From CBDFGN01 sp965247065 (lineage in GTDB: Bacteria; Bacteroidota; Bacteroidia; Cytophagales; Cyclobacteriaceae): a stretch of 64,000 nucleotides of DNA. Made by a program: the position numbers and the translations under genes. A model generated the notes under the pieces. That model searched no databases. It was not told where the DNA came from and worked only from the letters and a program-made list of their open reading frames with translations. Within the stretch, counting starts at the first letter, position 1; each line of letters starts with the position of its first letter. Location: contig CBDFGN010000006.1 in NCBI GenBank assembly GCA_965247065.1, positions 1,116,001 through 1,180,000 of the forward strand, written 5' to 3'. Of this stretch, positions 17,378-26,978 are shown in pieces.

Positions 17378-19210
17378 ATAAGTCGATCGTTTAAAAAGTG
17401 GTCAACCTATATCAGGGACGTACATTTGTCCGCGTTCTACAACAAAAATTCCTTTTTCTGTATTGTGTTGCATATGTTGTAGAACGTAATCACCAAAGCC
17501 GGCGAGATCGCTGGTGACAGCCGGTATGCCGCTTACTGCGCATTCGAGAGGAGTGTACCCCACGGTTCATAATAGCTGGGAAATACGCCCAGGTGACAGC
17601 CACGAACAAAGTCGGAATAGTCGATCCCAAACAACGGGTTGCTAGAAGCTATAAAATCCGGATGGTAGACGATCTTAACCCTGCTTTTTTCCTTATTATT
17701 CAAATTTGATTTTTTTAGAAAATTCATCACCTCATCTCCGCGTTCATCTTGAAGAATATGAGTCGAAAACCGGGGGTTGTTACGGGTTTTCCAGGTTTGA
17801 ATTGTTCTTCTATAGCGAAGTTTCCAGTAATCATCCACAAACTCATTTAGATGAGGCAACCGTGTGTCACTGCTCGAGGTACTGGAATAGAAAAGACGCC
17901 TTCCTACCTTTCTTTGGATTTGTTCACAATTACTGCGGATTTCCTCCATAACCGCCCGGGACTGTAAAGAATCCGGATGTATGGTATGCGTTGGCCGCCT
18001 GGTAATAAAAAACATCACAACGGTCTTTTCGGACTTTGCTTTGATCAACTGCTGGTTGAGGCGGGCCAGGGCATCCAAGGTCAAGTCATACCCTTTGTTT
18101 TTGAATTCATACCGACCTGATGTAAAAAAGTAAAGTGTGTTGTCCAAGTCGAACGAATAGGATTGAAAAAAGTGAGCCATAACAAATTGATCGATCTCCT
18201 CTTTGAAATGGCTATGGAGGTTTTGGAACTCGTGCAAGGCCTCAAATTTCTTAAGGTAAATTCCATTGGGTAAAATGTGATCCGCACTGCGGCCCAAAAG
18301 ATGCTTGCACTCTCTACCCGTAACCTGACTGACCGTGGTCATGGTGTCAGCGGCTTGAGATGCAGCCCGTTCGATCATCACTTCGGTCTCAATGCCGAAC
18401 CTGGACGCCTCCTCCTGCCAATTGAAGAAGGGCAAATGGGAATAGAAAGTCGGGGAGTTGATGGCCAAATGGCGGCCAAGTTGAGTTGCGTGGGTGGTGA
18501 AGACCGTCTTGATCGGTAGCTTTTGACGTTTGATGTCCAGAATCGGCGGAGCTGCCATCCATTCATGAAAGTGGCCAATCACAGTTGGAATTGAGGAAGT
18601 ACGCTTCTTGGTTAGCAACTTTAGGAATTCCGTAACCATGAAATTAAACATCAGTACTTGATTGATTAACTCACTCGACCGGGTGGTTATCTTATGGCTA
18701 GAACATAAGTTGAATTTTATCTCATCTAGTTGAGCTGCTACAGATTTGATATCGAACAGAACAACTTTTGGACGGCCATTAATAAGCCACCTGCCAAAGA
18801 AGACACGGTAGTTAAGGCTTCTTCATTGCCTGAATGGCCGGACCAAAAATTTCATCTTGGGTATCCATGGGTTCCAGCTCGGCCATGATGTCCTCATCGA
18901 GGTACGGTCCTAAAAGGCAATAGTTCTCACCCGCGCGCGAAATGGCTACTGGGGTCTTGGATCGTATGACCGTGTAAATACCACCCACCTGGTTGCAAAC
19001 TTCCCAACTGGATTCGATCAAAATAGCCGAGGACAGAGCGTGCTTGGAGGATTTTTGGCTCTTTTAGTCATTCGAAAGCGAGGATGTAGTTACCCAAGTA
19101 AGAACTCCCCAGATCAATGGCAATCTAATACTGACCGCGCATCTTTTCGGAAAAATGGCGAGGTAAAATTTTTGGTCTTTGTAATATTGCGCATCGAACT
19201 CCATCCAGCA

Positions 19211-20899
19211 ATGAGTATTCAAAAGGACCAACAATCTGAAGCCGGGGCCAATTTCATTCATGCAATCATTGAAGAGGATATCTTGAAGGGTAAGAATGAA
19301 GGCAGGGTCCATACTCGCTTTCCTCCCGAGCCCAATGGCCATCTTCATATTGGGCATGCAAAATCCATTTGTCTGAATTTTGGTACAGCTGAAAAATTCG
19401 AGGGTCTTTGCAACCTGCGCTTCGATGATACCAATCCGTCCAATGAGGAAGAGGAGTATGTTGAGGCCATTAAGGAGGATATAAAATGGCTGGGATTCTC
19501 ATGGGGGGATCGTGAGTATTATGCCTCGGATTATTTTGATGAGCTCTACGATTACGCTGTTATGCTGGTTGGATCAGGAAAGGCCTACGTCGATGATCAG
19601 TCGATTGATGAGATCTCGGAAGGTAGAGGAACTCCTACCCAGCCCGGCAAACCGAGTCCTAATCGCGATCGTTCAGCTGAGGAAAATCTGGAACTGCTAA
19701 CCGGGATGAAAACTGGAAAATTTTCCGAAGGCTCGAGAGTTCTCCGCGCCAAAATAGATATGGACTCCCCCAACATGCATCTCAGGGATCCGGTGATGTA
19801 CCGAATCAAAAGCGTTCCTCACCATAGAACGGGTGAAACCTGGTCCATATACCCAATGTATGATTGGGCTCACGGGCAATCGGATTCCCTGGAAGGAATT
19901 ACTCATTCGGTTTGTACTCTGGAATTCGAGGTCCATCGCCCATTATATGAATGGTTTATTGAAAACCTGAAAATCTTCCCTTCCCAACAGTACGAATTTG
20001 CCCGGCTCAATTTGAGCTACACGGTTTTGAGCAAAAGAAAGTTGATTGAGTTGGTAAATCTTAAGATTGTAGGTGGGTGGGATGATCCCAGGATGCCTAC
20101 CATTTCGGGTCTCAGGAGAAGAGGATATACCCCAGCCTCCATACGCACTTTTTGTGACCGAATTGGTGTTGCCCGAAGAGAACAGGTAGTCGACGTAGCG
20201 CTGCTCGAATTCAGTGTCCGCGACCACCTAAATAGGGTGGCTCCCCGCCGAATGGCTATTCAGAGACCCATAAAATTGATAATTACCAATTATCCTGAAG
20301 GTCAGAAGGAGTATCTGGAGGCGGTAAATAATCCTGAAATCTTAGAGGCTGGTAAACGGCTGATACCCTTTTCACGAGAGCTTCTTATCGAGGAAGACGA
20401 CTTCATGTTGGATCCCCCCTCAAAATTCTTTCGGCTGGCCCCCGGACGGGAGGTCAGACTCAAGTACGCCTATATCATTAAATGTGACGATTTCAAAACC
20501 GATGAGGCAGGAAACGTTTTAGAGATATACTGCACTTACGATGCTGAAACACGCAGTGGCGGTACTTCAAATAGGAAGGTGAAAGGGACCTTGAGTTGGG
20601 TCTCGGAGCGTCACTCCATTAAGGCGGAACTTAGATTATACGATCGCCTGTTTTTAGTAGAGAATCCACTTGCAGATCGCGATAAGGATTTTAAGGAATT
20701 CCTTAATCCACATTCCTTGGAGGTGCTTTCCGAAAGCCGTCTCGAACCAGGCCTAGCCGAGGTCCGGGTGGGGGAAACATATCAATTCGAACGCCAAGGT
20801 TACTTCTGTGTTGATTCCGATTCTAATCCGGAGAAATTAGTTTTCAATAGGACGGTGACTTTGAGGGATAGTTGGGCTCGTAAGCTTAGGAGTAACTAA
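19211..20899 (+). CDS. glnS: Glutaminyl-tRNA synthetase
   Basis: A 562-residue class I aminoacyl-tRNA synthetase that charges tRNA-Gln. The HIGH motif is at residues 45-48 in PNGHLHIGHAKS, and the KMSKS-like motif is VLSKRKL near residue 272. FDDTNPSNEEEEYVEAIKED and MYDWAHGQSDSLEGITHS are GlnRS-specific, and the C-terminal anticodon-binding beta-barrels run from about residue 340 on. ATG at 19211 (MSIQKDQQSE) is chosen because the longer frame from 19040 crosses the control region of the divergent glycogen synthase gene and is not protein-like. It is intact and complete. Confidence 0.96.
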   Translation: MSIQKDQQSEAGANFIHAIIEEDILKGKNEGRVHTRFPPEPNGHLHIGHAKSICLNFGTAEKFEGLCNLRFDDTNPSNEEEEYVEAIKEDIKWLGFSWGDREYYASDYFDELYDYAVMLVGSGKAYVDDQSIDEISEGRGTPTQPGKPSPNRDRSAEENLELLTGMKTGKFSEGSRVLRAKIDMDSPNMHLRDPVMYRIKSVPHHRTGETWSIYPMYDWAHGQSDSLEGITHSVCTLEFEVHRPLYEWFIENLKIFPSQQYEFARLNLSYTVLSKRKLIELVNLKIVGGWDDPRMPTISGLRRRGYTPASIRTFCDRIGVARREQVVDVALLEFSVRDHLNRVAPRRMAIQRPIKLIITNYPEGQKEYLEAVNNPEILEAGKRLIPFSRELLIEEDDFMLDPPSKFFRLAPGREVRLKYAYIIKCDDFKTDEAGNVLEIYCTYDAETRSGGTSNRKVKGTLSWVSERHSIKAELRLYDRLFLVENPLADRDKDFKEFLNPHSLEVLSESRLEPGLAEVRVGETYQFERQGYFCVDSDSNPEKLVFNRTVTLRDSWARKLRSN

Positions 20900-20935
20900 T
20901 GATTGAGAGTCGAAAATTGAGGATTGAGAATTAAG
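20900..20935. repeat. Intergenic low-complexity repeat after glnS
   Basis: GATTGAGAGTCGAAAATTGA and the following GGATTGAGAATTAAG form one copy of a degenerate family also seen (same or reverse orientation) at 21371-21402, 48686-48712 and 49846-49879. All copies lie between genes, mostly right after stop codons. Confidence 0.6.
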
Positions 20936-21057
20936 AATACATTAGCGGTTTTTAGTTCCCTCCTTTGGAGTTCGCTTAAGGTATTTACTGAAACCAAAAA
21001 GGCTGGCCTCGATTTCCCGGGTTCTGGATCTCACGCTTTAAAATTCTTGCCGGCCTG

Positions 21058-21331
21058 TTATTCATAATCTATGGCCCGATTGAGTTGAGACCTCAATTCA
21101 TTGGCAGAGCCCCGGGCCACATATTGGAATTGGATAAATTCCTTTTTCCCTCCGCTACCGAATCCTTCTGTAATTTTGTCCATAATAGATCCGCTAGATC
21201 TTTTCATTTGCCGGATCAAATCGTAATCTGACTTGAAACTCTTGACCGAATGCAGTTTGCTTGATATCCATTGACAGCAGTCTGGGCTTTTCCCAAACCT
21301 CTAGTTCTTCGAAATCTTTAACAGCCGCCAT
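21058..21331 (-). pseudogene. Four-helix-bundle (23S rRNA IVP-type) protein, frameshifted
   Basis: From ATG 21331 the sequence reads MAAVKDFEELEVWEKPRLL, the N-terminal signature of the S23/IVP four-helix-bundle family. This frame stops at 21194, but after a single-base shift near 21243 the family sequence continues: KSDYDLIRQMKRSS, then ITEGFGSGGKKEFIQFQYVA and ARGSANELRSQLNRA, ending in TAA at 21058. Intact members are 110-130 residues, and this one would be about 90. They occur in rRNA intervening sequences and as free-standing genes of unknown function. Confidence 0.8.
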
Positions 21332-21422
21332 AATGGTTTATTGCATTCACGCAGCTTCGTTCCCCCCATTCCCAATCCTCAACTTTCAATTCTCAATTCT
21401 GAAGGCTCCCTCCCAGCAATCT

Positions 21423-22289
21423 TTACAGTCTCAAATCTGCCTGTAGTTGTTTCCGTCGGAGCACCCCGCTCACAAGGTGGTATACCGCAAACACCTCCAA
21501 GGAGAAGGGCAGGTAACCCAGATAACCAAGCAAAGGCATTTCGAAAACATACCAGAAATCGATATAAGGTACTTGATAGAACCATTTGGGGTAGGAATGG
21601 TAGTTCCACATTTCCCAGAAAAATCCACAAAGGAGTGAAGCGATCCACAGGGACCACACCGGGCGCCAATTCCTCTTTGCGGTAAAACTTAAAATCGACC
21701 GGTGGCCTAACCAAATGTTGACTGGATCCAGAATCAAGTAAAGCGACATCCACAAGAATACAGCTCCATATTGAGGCCAAAGCCAAAAGACTGCCAATAG
21801 GAACCAACCCAGAACAAAAAAAATCATGGGAGTAGCGCCGGAATCCGAGACTCTGATCCATGGGGGGGCATTTTTGATCTTGGTGAATGTGCTGATGAAT
21901 TCGGCTGTTTCGAAGAGCGCTGGGATTACAGTCGAAAAGCTCAGAGAGGCCCACAGAAAAAATTCGAGGTCATTGAAATGACTGCGCCCTGAATAGGTCC
22001 AATAATTAGCTTTTTCATTGAGAAACTCGAACAACCACCAGCAAGGAGCGGAAACAAGGAAAAGGCTCAAAAATCCCAGGATACTGCGTTTTACCTGAGA
22101 AGATCCTGAACGGAGATAAACCAAAGAATCCAACAATAGTATGTATCCCAGCCAGAGCGGGAAAAAACCCCAGTGGGTTCTGAGGCCAGGTAGCCCCCAA
22201 TTCAGAGCCCAAAAGATCATCACAAGGGCCAAGCCAAAATATCCGTGACGGGGAAGTGGCCGGGAGCGATTTGAGCTTGCGTTTTTCAA
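21423..22289 (-). CDS. Conserved multi-pass membrane protein, unknown function
   Basis: A 288-residue protein with a basic N-terminus (NRSRPLPRHGY) and about eight hydrophobic helices rich in Trp, Phe and Leu. Polar loops include NEKANYWTYSGRSHF and WEMWNYHSYPKWFYQVPYI, with conserved-looking Trp/His/Glu clusters that might line a site within the membrane. I recognise no characterised family. It is divergent from the SLOG gene, with only 43 bp between the two starts, so they share a promoter region. Confidence 0.7.
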   Translation of the reverse strand: MKNASSNRSRPLPRHGYFGLALVMIFWALNWGLPGLRTHWGFFPLWLGYILLLDSLVYLRSGSSQVKRSILGFLSLFLVSAPCWWLFEFLNEKANYWTYSGRSHFNDLEFFLWASLSFSTVIPALFETAEFISTFTKIKNAPPWIRVSDSGATPMIFFVLGWFLLAVFWLWPQYGAVFLWMSLYLILDPVNIWLGHRSILSFTAKRNWRPVWSLWIASLLCGFFWEMWNYHSYPKWFYQVPYIDFWYVFEMPLLGYLGYLPFSLEVFAVYHLVSGVLRRKQLQADLRL

Positions 22290-22332
22290 ACCTTTTAGAT
22301 TTTCCTAAAATTATGTCATAAATAGAAACCTG

Positions 22333-22842
22333 ATGAGTCAAAAAGTAATAATTGGTCTTATGGGACCTGGTGAAACTGCAACTGATCAAGATATGCGCCA
22401 TGCCTTCAAAATTGGGCAAGCAATTGCGGAGCAGGGATGGATTACTCTCACCGGAGGCCGGAATTGCGGAGTAATGGATTCGGCTTGCCGTGGGGCGAAA
22501 GAGAGAGGAGGCATGACTATTGGGATCCTACCGGGAGTTGAATCTGCAGGCTTGTCCAGATATGTTGATATCCCAATTATCACCGGGATGAATTCAGCAA
22601 GGAACAGCATAAATGCACTTACCTGCCAAGTGATTATCGTTGTGGGAATGGGCCCCGGAACGGCCTCGGAAGTTTCCTTGGCCGTCAAAGCCGGCAGACA
22701 GGTCATCCTGTACCGGCCTCAGGCCGGGGTCTTAAATTTCTTTAAGAAATTGTCCCCAGAATTAGTAAGCTCTACCCGCAAAACAACTGAGACCACAAGC
22801 CTGATCGAGTTGTTGTTGTCCGACCATAATGGTAATACTTAG
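22333..22842 (+). CDS. SLOG/TIGR00725-family nucleotide-binding protein
   Basis: A 169-residue Rossmann-like protein. GLMGPGE at the start, ITLTGGRNCGVMDSACRGAK and GMGPGTASEVSLAV are the glycine-rich phosphate-binding segments of the TIGR00725 branch of the SLOG/LOG superfamily. LOG enzymes release cytokinin bases from nucleotides, but this branch lacks a proven reaction and may bind or cleave a nucleotide. Its 3' end overlaps that of the convergent histidine kinase gene by 4 bp. Confidence 0.82.
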   Translation: MSQKVIIGLMGPGETATDQDMRHAFKIGQAIAEQGWITLTGGRNCGVMDSACRGAKERGGMTIGILPGVESAGLSRYVDIPIITGMNSARNSINALTCQVIIVVGMGPGTASEVSLAVKAGRQVILYRPQAGVLNFFKKLSPELVSSTRKTTETTSLIELLLSDHNGNT

Positions 22843-25043
22843 GACGCGTCGTCTGTGCGATTGGGAATGGTCACTAGAAAGGTGGAACCTTTGGAAACCT
22901 CCGAATCAACCACGATATCCCCATCCAGTTTTCGCGCCGCTTCTCGGGCAATGTACAGACCCAGCCCGGAGCCGTGTGATTGATCCGTTCTCCGGTAAAA
23001 CATGTCAAAGATCCGTGATTGATGTTGCGGCTCAATTCCAATACCATTATCGGTAAAGGAGATCTCTACTCCATCTTGACCGTGTTTTACCTCTATCTGG
23101 ATTTTTGGATTTGGCTGATCCCTACGATAGTATTTGATAGCATTTGAAAGCAGGTTATCTACAATGAACCGTAATCTGTGAGGATCAGACCTGAAGTCTC
23201 CGTTGTGATCTATGGTGCACTCAATGCGGATATCAGACGCCTTTTCGTAAAACTTTAGTTTGTCCCGGCTCCTGGATATTATCTCCGAAAAGTCGATGGG
23301 CTGGTACCCTACATCTTGTTTGGTGTTGGCGGAGTAGTTTAATACGTAAGAAATGAATTCCTCCAATTTCAAGATTTGCTCATTAACCATGGTCAGGTAT
23401 TTCTGTAAAGACTGGTCGGATGGATCCATTTGGGCCAAGGACACCAGTCCTTTTAGCGACTTCACCGGAGCAATAAGATCATGAGAAGATCGGTAAACAA
23501 ATTGATCCAGTTCATCGTTTATTCGGGTTAAATCTTCATTTATTTGCTTCAATTTCGCCTGTTGGCCCGATAATTCAGCGGTCCTGTCCTCTACCAGCTT
23601 TTCCAATTTGTTCTTGCTTCTGGCTAATTGAGCGGTATACCTTTTCACGCCAATCGCAATTACAAGGGCGGCTATTAGCGAGAGCCCCAAATAAGCCCAC
23701 ATAGTTTGGTACCAAACATACCTTATTTCAAAATCGAGTTTGGCGGGACTGCTTTCGGATCCGTTTGGCAGCAGAGATTTTACCCGGAATGTATAAAAGC
23801 CCTGATCCAGGTTAGTATACTCTTTTTCAGGCCGGCTTACCCACTGCGACCAATCGGAATCATATCCTTCCAAAAAGATCTTGTATTGATTTTGGGCTTT
23901 AGAATTAAAACCGGGAGTTGAGAATGTGATGAAAATGGAGTTCTCCTTATCCTGAATAAGGGGCTCAATTTCCTGGTCGGCAAGGGGGTTGGCATGATTT
24001 CCGGAAAAAAGTACAGAATCCTGGTTTACCACAATTCGGGAGATAATGGTTTGGGCTTTCATCACCGGTGGCGGAATTATCGAATCCAAATCGATCACTG
24101 AAATACCCATTTGGGTTCCCATCCATAAATCGCCCAAAGGTCCAACCTCCAAGTCGTTGATCTGGTTGGAGATCAATCCGTCCCCTTGGTCTATTTGCCT
24201 GTGCCAGTGGGTGTCGAAATCATATAGTAAAACGCCACCCTCCCAGGTGCCCAGCGCGAAAAGATTTTCATCCAGCCTAATACCATCATAAAAGCCCGAC
24301 GCGATGATCGTGGAATCTATATTGGTGTTTAGGGGTGCTAAATCATATAGTCCTCCAGCTTTCGATCGGGTTAATTCAAAGAACCCTGAAGAAGCGGTTG
24401 GAACCACAATTCTAGTTTCACTAATGGGAAAGAATTGGAAAGCCGCGTCGTCGTCTCCGATGGGTGCAATGAGCTTAAATTCGCCCTTCCGTACCACTCC
24501 CAGCCCGTTACCGAATTGGGAGGCGAAAAGGTCTCCAAAACCGCTGAAAATATAGGAGTCGCTTAGAGATAGGGTAGCAAACGCACCGTCAACCGGACTC
24601 CAGGAAGATATGCCCTCATACGTTTGAAAATAGATAAGCCCCTGGTGAAAAATTATTTGCCATCCCTCCTGATAGTTGGTCTCCGTAGTGATGCCCTCGC
24701 TTATGGAATAGTAGGACGGATTACCCAACTGATCTTTAAGTAAATAACCGAATTCGCCGATTCCAGAAGCGTATACGCGACCATCCTTGTCTGTTTTAAC
24801 CGTGCGGCCTTCTGAGAAGTTTTTCAGTTCCACCAGCTGCCACACACTTCCATTGAAGACCAGTATACCCTTACTATTTGCAAAATATAAGAGCCCTTGG
24901 GGGTCCTTGGTAATCGAGTAGATATTAGGACCACCTCCGTAATCGGACGGATAATAGTTTATTATTTCCTGACCCTCACAAACGGAGCCCAGAAATAATG
25001 CCGTACATATTGAAGCCAACTTCGACTGCGCAGAAGTGGTCAT
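22839..25043 (-). CDS. Beta-propeller sensor histidine kinase (Reg_prop, Y_Y_Y, HisKA, HATPase)
   Basis: A 734-residue membrane sensor. It has a signal peptide (cleavage about residue 24, VCEGQE), a periplasmic two-component-regulator propeller (residues 30-320, with blades such as LGDLWMGTQMGISVIDLDS), a Y_Y_Y domain (about 340-440) and a single transmembrane helix (about 448-468). A coiled coil follows, then HisKA with SSHDLIAPVKSL (phospho-His near residue 517) and an HATPase with NLLSNAIKYY, DNGIGIEP and GSGLGLYIA. No receiver or DNA-binding domain is attached and no response regulator gene is adjacent, so its output is unknown. Such propeller sensors often detect glycans in this phylum. 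Confidence 0.92.
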   Translation of the reverse strand: MTTSAQSKLASICTALFLGSVCEGQEIINYYPSDYGGGPNIYSITKDPQGLLYFANSKGILVFNGSVWQLVELKNFSEGRTVKTDKDGRVYASGIGEFGYLLKDQLGNPSYYSISEGITTETNYQEGWQIIFHQGLIYFQTYEGISSWSPVDGAFATLSLSDSYIFSGFGDLFASQFGNGLGVVRKGEFKLIAPIGDDDAAFQFFPISETRIVVPTASSGFFELTRSKAGGLYDLAPLNTNIDSTIIASGFYDGIRLDENLFALGTWEGGVLLYDFDTHWHRQIDQGDGLISNQINDLEVGPLGDLWMGTQMGISVIDLDSIIPPPVMKAQTIISRIVVNQDSVLFSGNHANPLADQEIEPLIQDKENSIFITFSTPGFNSKAQNQYKIFLEGYDSDWSQWVSRPEKEYTNLDQGFYTFRVKSLLPNGSESSPAKLDFEIRYVWYQTMWAYLGLSLIAALVIAIGVKRYTAQLARSKNKLEKLVEDRTAELSGQQAKLKQINEDLTRINDELDQFVYRSSHDLIAPVKSLKGLVSLAQMDPSDQSLQKYLTMVNEQILKLEEFISYVLNYSANTKQDVGYQPIDFSEIISRSRDKLKFYEKASDIRIECTIDHNGDFRSDPHRLRFIVDNLLSNAIKYYRRDQPNPKIQIEVKHGQDGVEISFTDNGIGIEPQHQSRIFDMFYRRTDQSHGSGLGLYIAREAARKLDGDIVVDSEVSKGSTFLVTIPNRTDDAS

Positions 25044-25171
25044 TGGGTGTGCCGAGGAATTTTCCCTTGGGTGTACGCAAATTTAACAAAATATCGCGAG
25101 TTTTAAGGTCAAGAAATGGATTGACCGATAGTGGGAAACTAACGGTCTTATGGTACTGTAATCAAAACATT

Positions 25172-25960
25172 ATGCCCGAACTTCCCGAAGTTGAAACCTT
25201 TAGAAAGTATCTGGAAGGGACCTCAATGCACCAAAGGATTGTTGACGTGGAGGCAGAGTCACCCGAATTGATAAAGCCCGGTATTGATACCCTGAGAGAG
25301 GAGTTGAACGGCCAAGCCTTCCAGGCTACTCATCGGATTGGAAAATACCTATTTGTAGAGAATTCTTCGCCTTATGTGTTGATCATCCATTTTGGGATGA
25401 CCGGCTGGCTCCATTATTTCAAGGATGCACAGGATATGCCTCAATATAGCCGGGTGTTGTTCCGGCTGGACTCAGATTTCACTCTGGCCTTCGTTTGCAG
25501 GAGGAAACTGGGTTGGATTGATCGTACCCCAAATGTTACGGACTTTCAGCAGAAAACAAAACTGGGCCTGGACGCACTGGACATAACGTTTGAGCAATTT
25601 GAAGCCAAACTGACGGGCCGCAAATCTCCAATCAAACCCCGATTGCTGGATCAAAAGATCATGGCAGGAGTTGGCAACTGGATTGCCGATGAAATATTAT
25701 ATCAGAGCAAGATCCATCCGGAAACCAGCATTTCCAAACTGTCCAGGAAGGAGATCAGGTCCTTGTACGACAACATGCGGGAGATTCTTCAAATTTCGGT
25801 TGAAAAGGAGGCAGTCTGGCAGAATTTTCCGGAGCATTTTCTTACCCATCAACGAGACAAAATGGGCGGCCTTTGTTTCTATACCGGTAAGCCCCTGAGA
25901 AAATTTACTTCGGGGGGCCGTCCGACCTATATTTCTCCCGAACGGCAAAAGATAAGATGA
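25172..25960 (+). CDS. Fpg/Nei-family DNA glycosylase lacking the zinc finger
   Basis: A 262-residue base-excision repair enzyme. After Met removal it begins PELPEVETF, giving the catalytic Pro1 and Glu2. RIGKYLF supplies the beta-hairpin Lys, and MAGVGNWIADEIL (about residues 164-176) is the helix-two-turn-helix. The C-terminus aligns with the family's zinc-finger region (GGLCFYTGKPLRKFTSGGRP, then TYISPERQK), but three of the four cysteines are missing, so a zincless finger is expected. ATG 25172 is chosen because PELPE must follow the initiator Met. The stop overlaps the next gene by ATGA. Confidence 0.92.
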   Translation: MPELPEVETFRKYLEGTSMHQRIVDVEAESPELIKPGIDTLREELNGQAFQATHRIGKYLFVENSSPYVLIIHFGMTGWLHYFKDAQDMPQYSRVLFRLDSDFTLAFVCRRKLGWIDRTPNVTDFQQKTKLGLDALDITFEQFEAKLTGRKSPIKPRLLDQKIMAGVGNWIADEILYQSKIHPETSISKLSRKEIRSLYDNMREILQISVEKEAVWQNFPEHFLTHQRDKMGGLCFYTGKPLRKFTSGGRPTYISPERQKIR

Positions 25961-26409
25961 ACTCGAAAATCAAGGTTTTTGCCTATGGTTCTAATATGTG
26001 GTCCGCCAGGATGGTTAGAAGAGTATCAAGTGCTCAATTTTGGAGCATTGGTAAACTGGAGAATATGGGTCTGAGATTCAATAAGATCGGTTCCTCGGAT
26101 GGCACGGGAAAAGCCAATATTGTGGAGCAGCCCAACAACAGGGTGTATGGAGTGGTATACCAAGTAGGCCATCACGATTTGAAGATCCTGGATTCATTCG
26201 AAAAGGGCTATGAAAGAATGGAGTTCGGGGTTCTGGACGACTTTGGCAACCTAATCTTTACTCAAGCCTATACCTCGAATTTGATCGACTCGAACTTAAA
26301 ACCCACTCAGGAATACAAGGACTTTGTGATTGGCGATGCGTTGGAACATCAATTGCCAATTTGCTACGTACACCGACTAAAAAAAACCGATATCCAATCA
26401 GTGTCGTGA
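25957..26409 (+). CDS. Gamma-glutamylcyclotransferase-like (AIG2/GGCT fold) protein
   Basis: A 150-residue protein with the GGCT-fold opening FAYGSNMWSARMVRR and a conserved acidic site in DSFEKGYERMEF. NRVYGVVYQV and YTSNLIDSNLKPTQEYKDFV also follow the pattern of the family. It may act on gamma-glutamyl or other amino-acyl amines. It starts within the fpg stop codon (ATGA) and ends in the GTGA of the following acetyltransferase, so the three genes are tightly coupled. Confidence 0.85.
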   Translation: MNSKIKVFAYGSNMWSARMVRRVSSAQFWSIGKLENMGLRFNKIGSSDGTGKANIVEQPNNRVYGVVYQVGHHDLKILDSFEKGYERMEFGVLDDFGNLIFTQAYTSNLIDSNLKPTQEYKDFVIGDALEHQLPICYVHRLKKTDIQSVS

Positions 26410-26978
26410 ATCCAGATTTTTCTTATAAGCCTCTAAACAAGGAGAATTGGGACGATTTTGAAGCACTTTTTGGGCCTCGAGGGGCTTGTGCTGGATGTTG
26501 GTGCATGTATTGGCGTTTAGTCAGGTGGCAATTCGAGGCCCAAAAGTATGACCTCAATCGGCAGGCTATGAAGCGCCTGGTCGGCTCGGGCGAACAACCC
26601 GGACTCTTGGGATACGCGCGGAATGAGTCCCGGCCTGTAGCCTGGATATCACTAGCGCCAAGGGAGGACTATCCATCTCTCGGCCGATCCAGAATCCTGA
26701 AACCGGTCGACGACCAGCCAGTTTGGTCGGTGTCTTGCCTTTTCGTGAGCAAGGAATACAGGAGGCAAGGCCTTTCTAATAGCATGATCCATTTTGCCAT
26801 TGAATTTGCACGAGACAATGGTGCCTCGATTCTTGAAGCGTATCCGGTTGAGCCACGGAAAAGCAAAATGCCCGATGCTTTTGTCTGGACCGGTTTGGCC
26901 TCAGCCTTTTTGGCGACGGGGTTTCAGGAAGTTGCCAGACGGTCAGATACTCGCCCGATAATGAGAATCTTATTGTAG
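26406..26978 (+). CDS. GNAT-family N-acetyltransferase
   Basis: A 190-residue acetyltransferase. The N-terminal part contains a distinctive GACAGCWCMYWR cluster with three cysteines. The acetyl-CoA site appears as VSCLFVSKEYRRQGLSNSMI (the R-x-x-G-x-S loop), followed by a strand ILEAYPVEP. The start is the GTG at 26406, which overlaps the GGCT stop as GTGA; the frame upstream lies inside the GGCT gene. The substrate is unknown. It completes the fpg-GGCT-GNAT unit. Confidence 0.85.
   Translation: MNPDFSYKPLNKENWDDFEALFGPRGACAGCWCMYWRLVRWQFEAQKYDLNRQAMKRLVGSGEQPGLLGYARNESRPVAWISLAPREDYPSLGRSRILKPVDDQPVWSVSCLFVSKEYRRQGLSNSMIHFAIEFARDNGASILEAYPVEPRKSKMPDAFVWTGLASAFLATGFQEVARRSDTRPIMRILL

Larger units (their letters stand above)
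16112..17418 (-). mobile_element. IS3-family insertion sequence in the glycogen synthase gene
   Basis: A 1307-bp element bounded by inverted repeats beginning TCCCTGAT and sharing GTTGACCACTTTT (left end 16112, right end 17418). It carries orfA and orfB on the minus strand. No convincing direct target repeat is seen at the borders, so exact ends may differ by a few bases. The host gene reads across the site on both sides. Confidence 0.88.
15924..19021 (-). pseudogene. GT3 glycogen synthase, interrupted by IS3-family element and frameshift
   Basis: Three pieces of one gene are present. From 19021 down: IESSWEVCNQVGGIYTVIRSK, the N-terminal donor-binding motif of eukaryote-type GT3 glycogen synthases. 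A frameshift near 18812 shifts to FGRWLINGRPKVVLFD. The frame then runs through GHFHEWMAAPP and FFTSGRYEFKNKGYDLTLDA to PSYYEPWGTLLSNAQ and, after another frame change near 17540, GYTPLECAVSGIPAVTSDLAG and GIFVVER before the insertion at 17418. Beyond the element (16111 to 15924) the gene resumes with KKTFDESSQQL, FIQQDRRQRIMQRN and ends ALASK. It would elongate glycogen from UDP-glucose. The first residue is ambiguous; TTG at 19021 is the best visible start. Confidence 0.9.
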
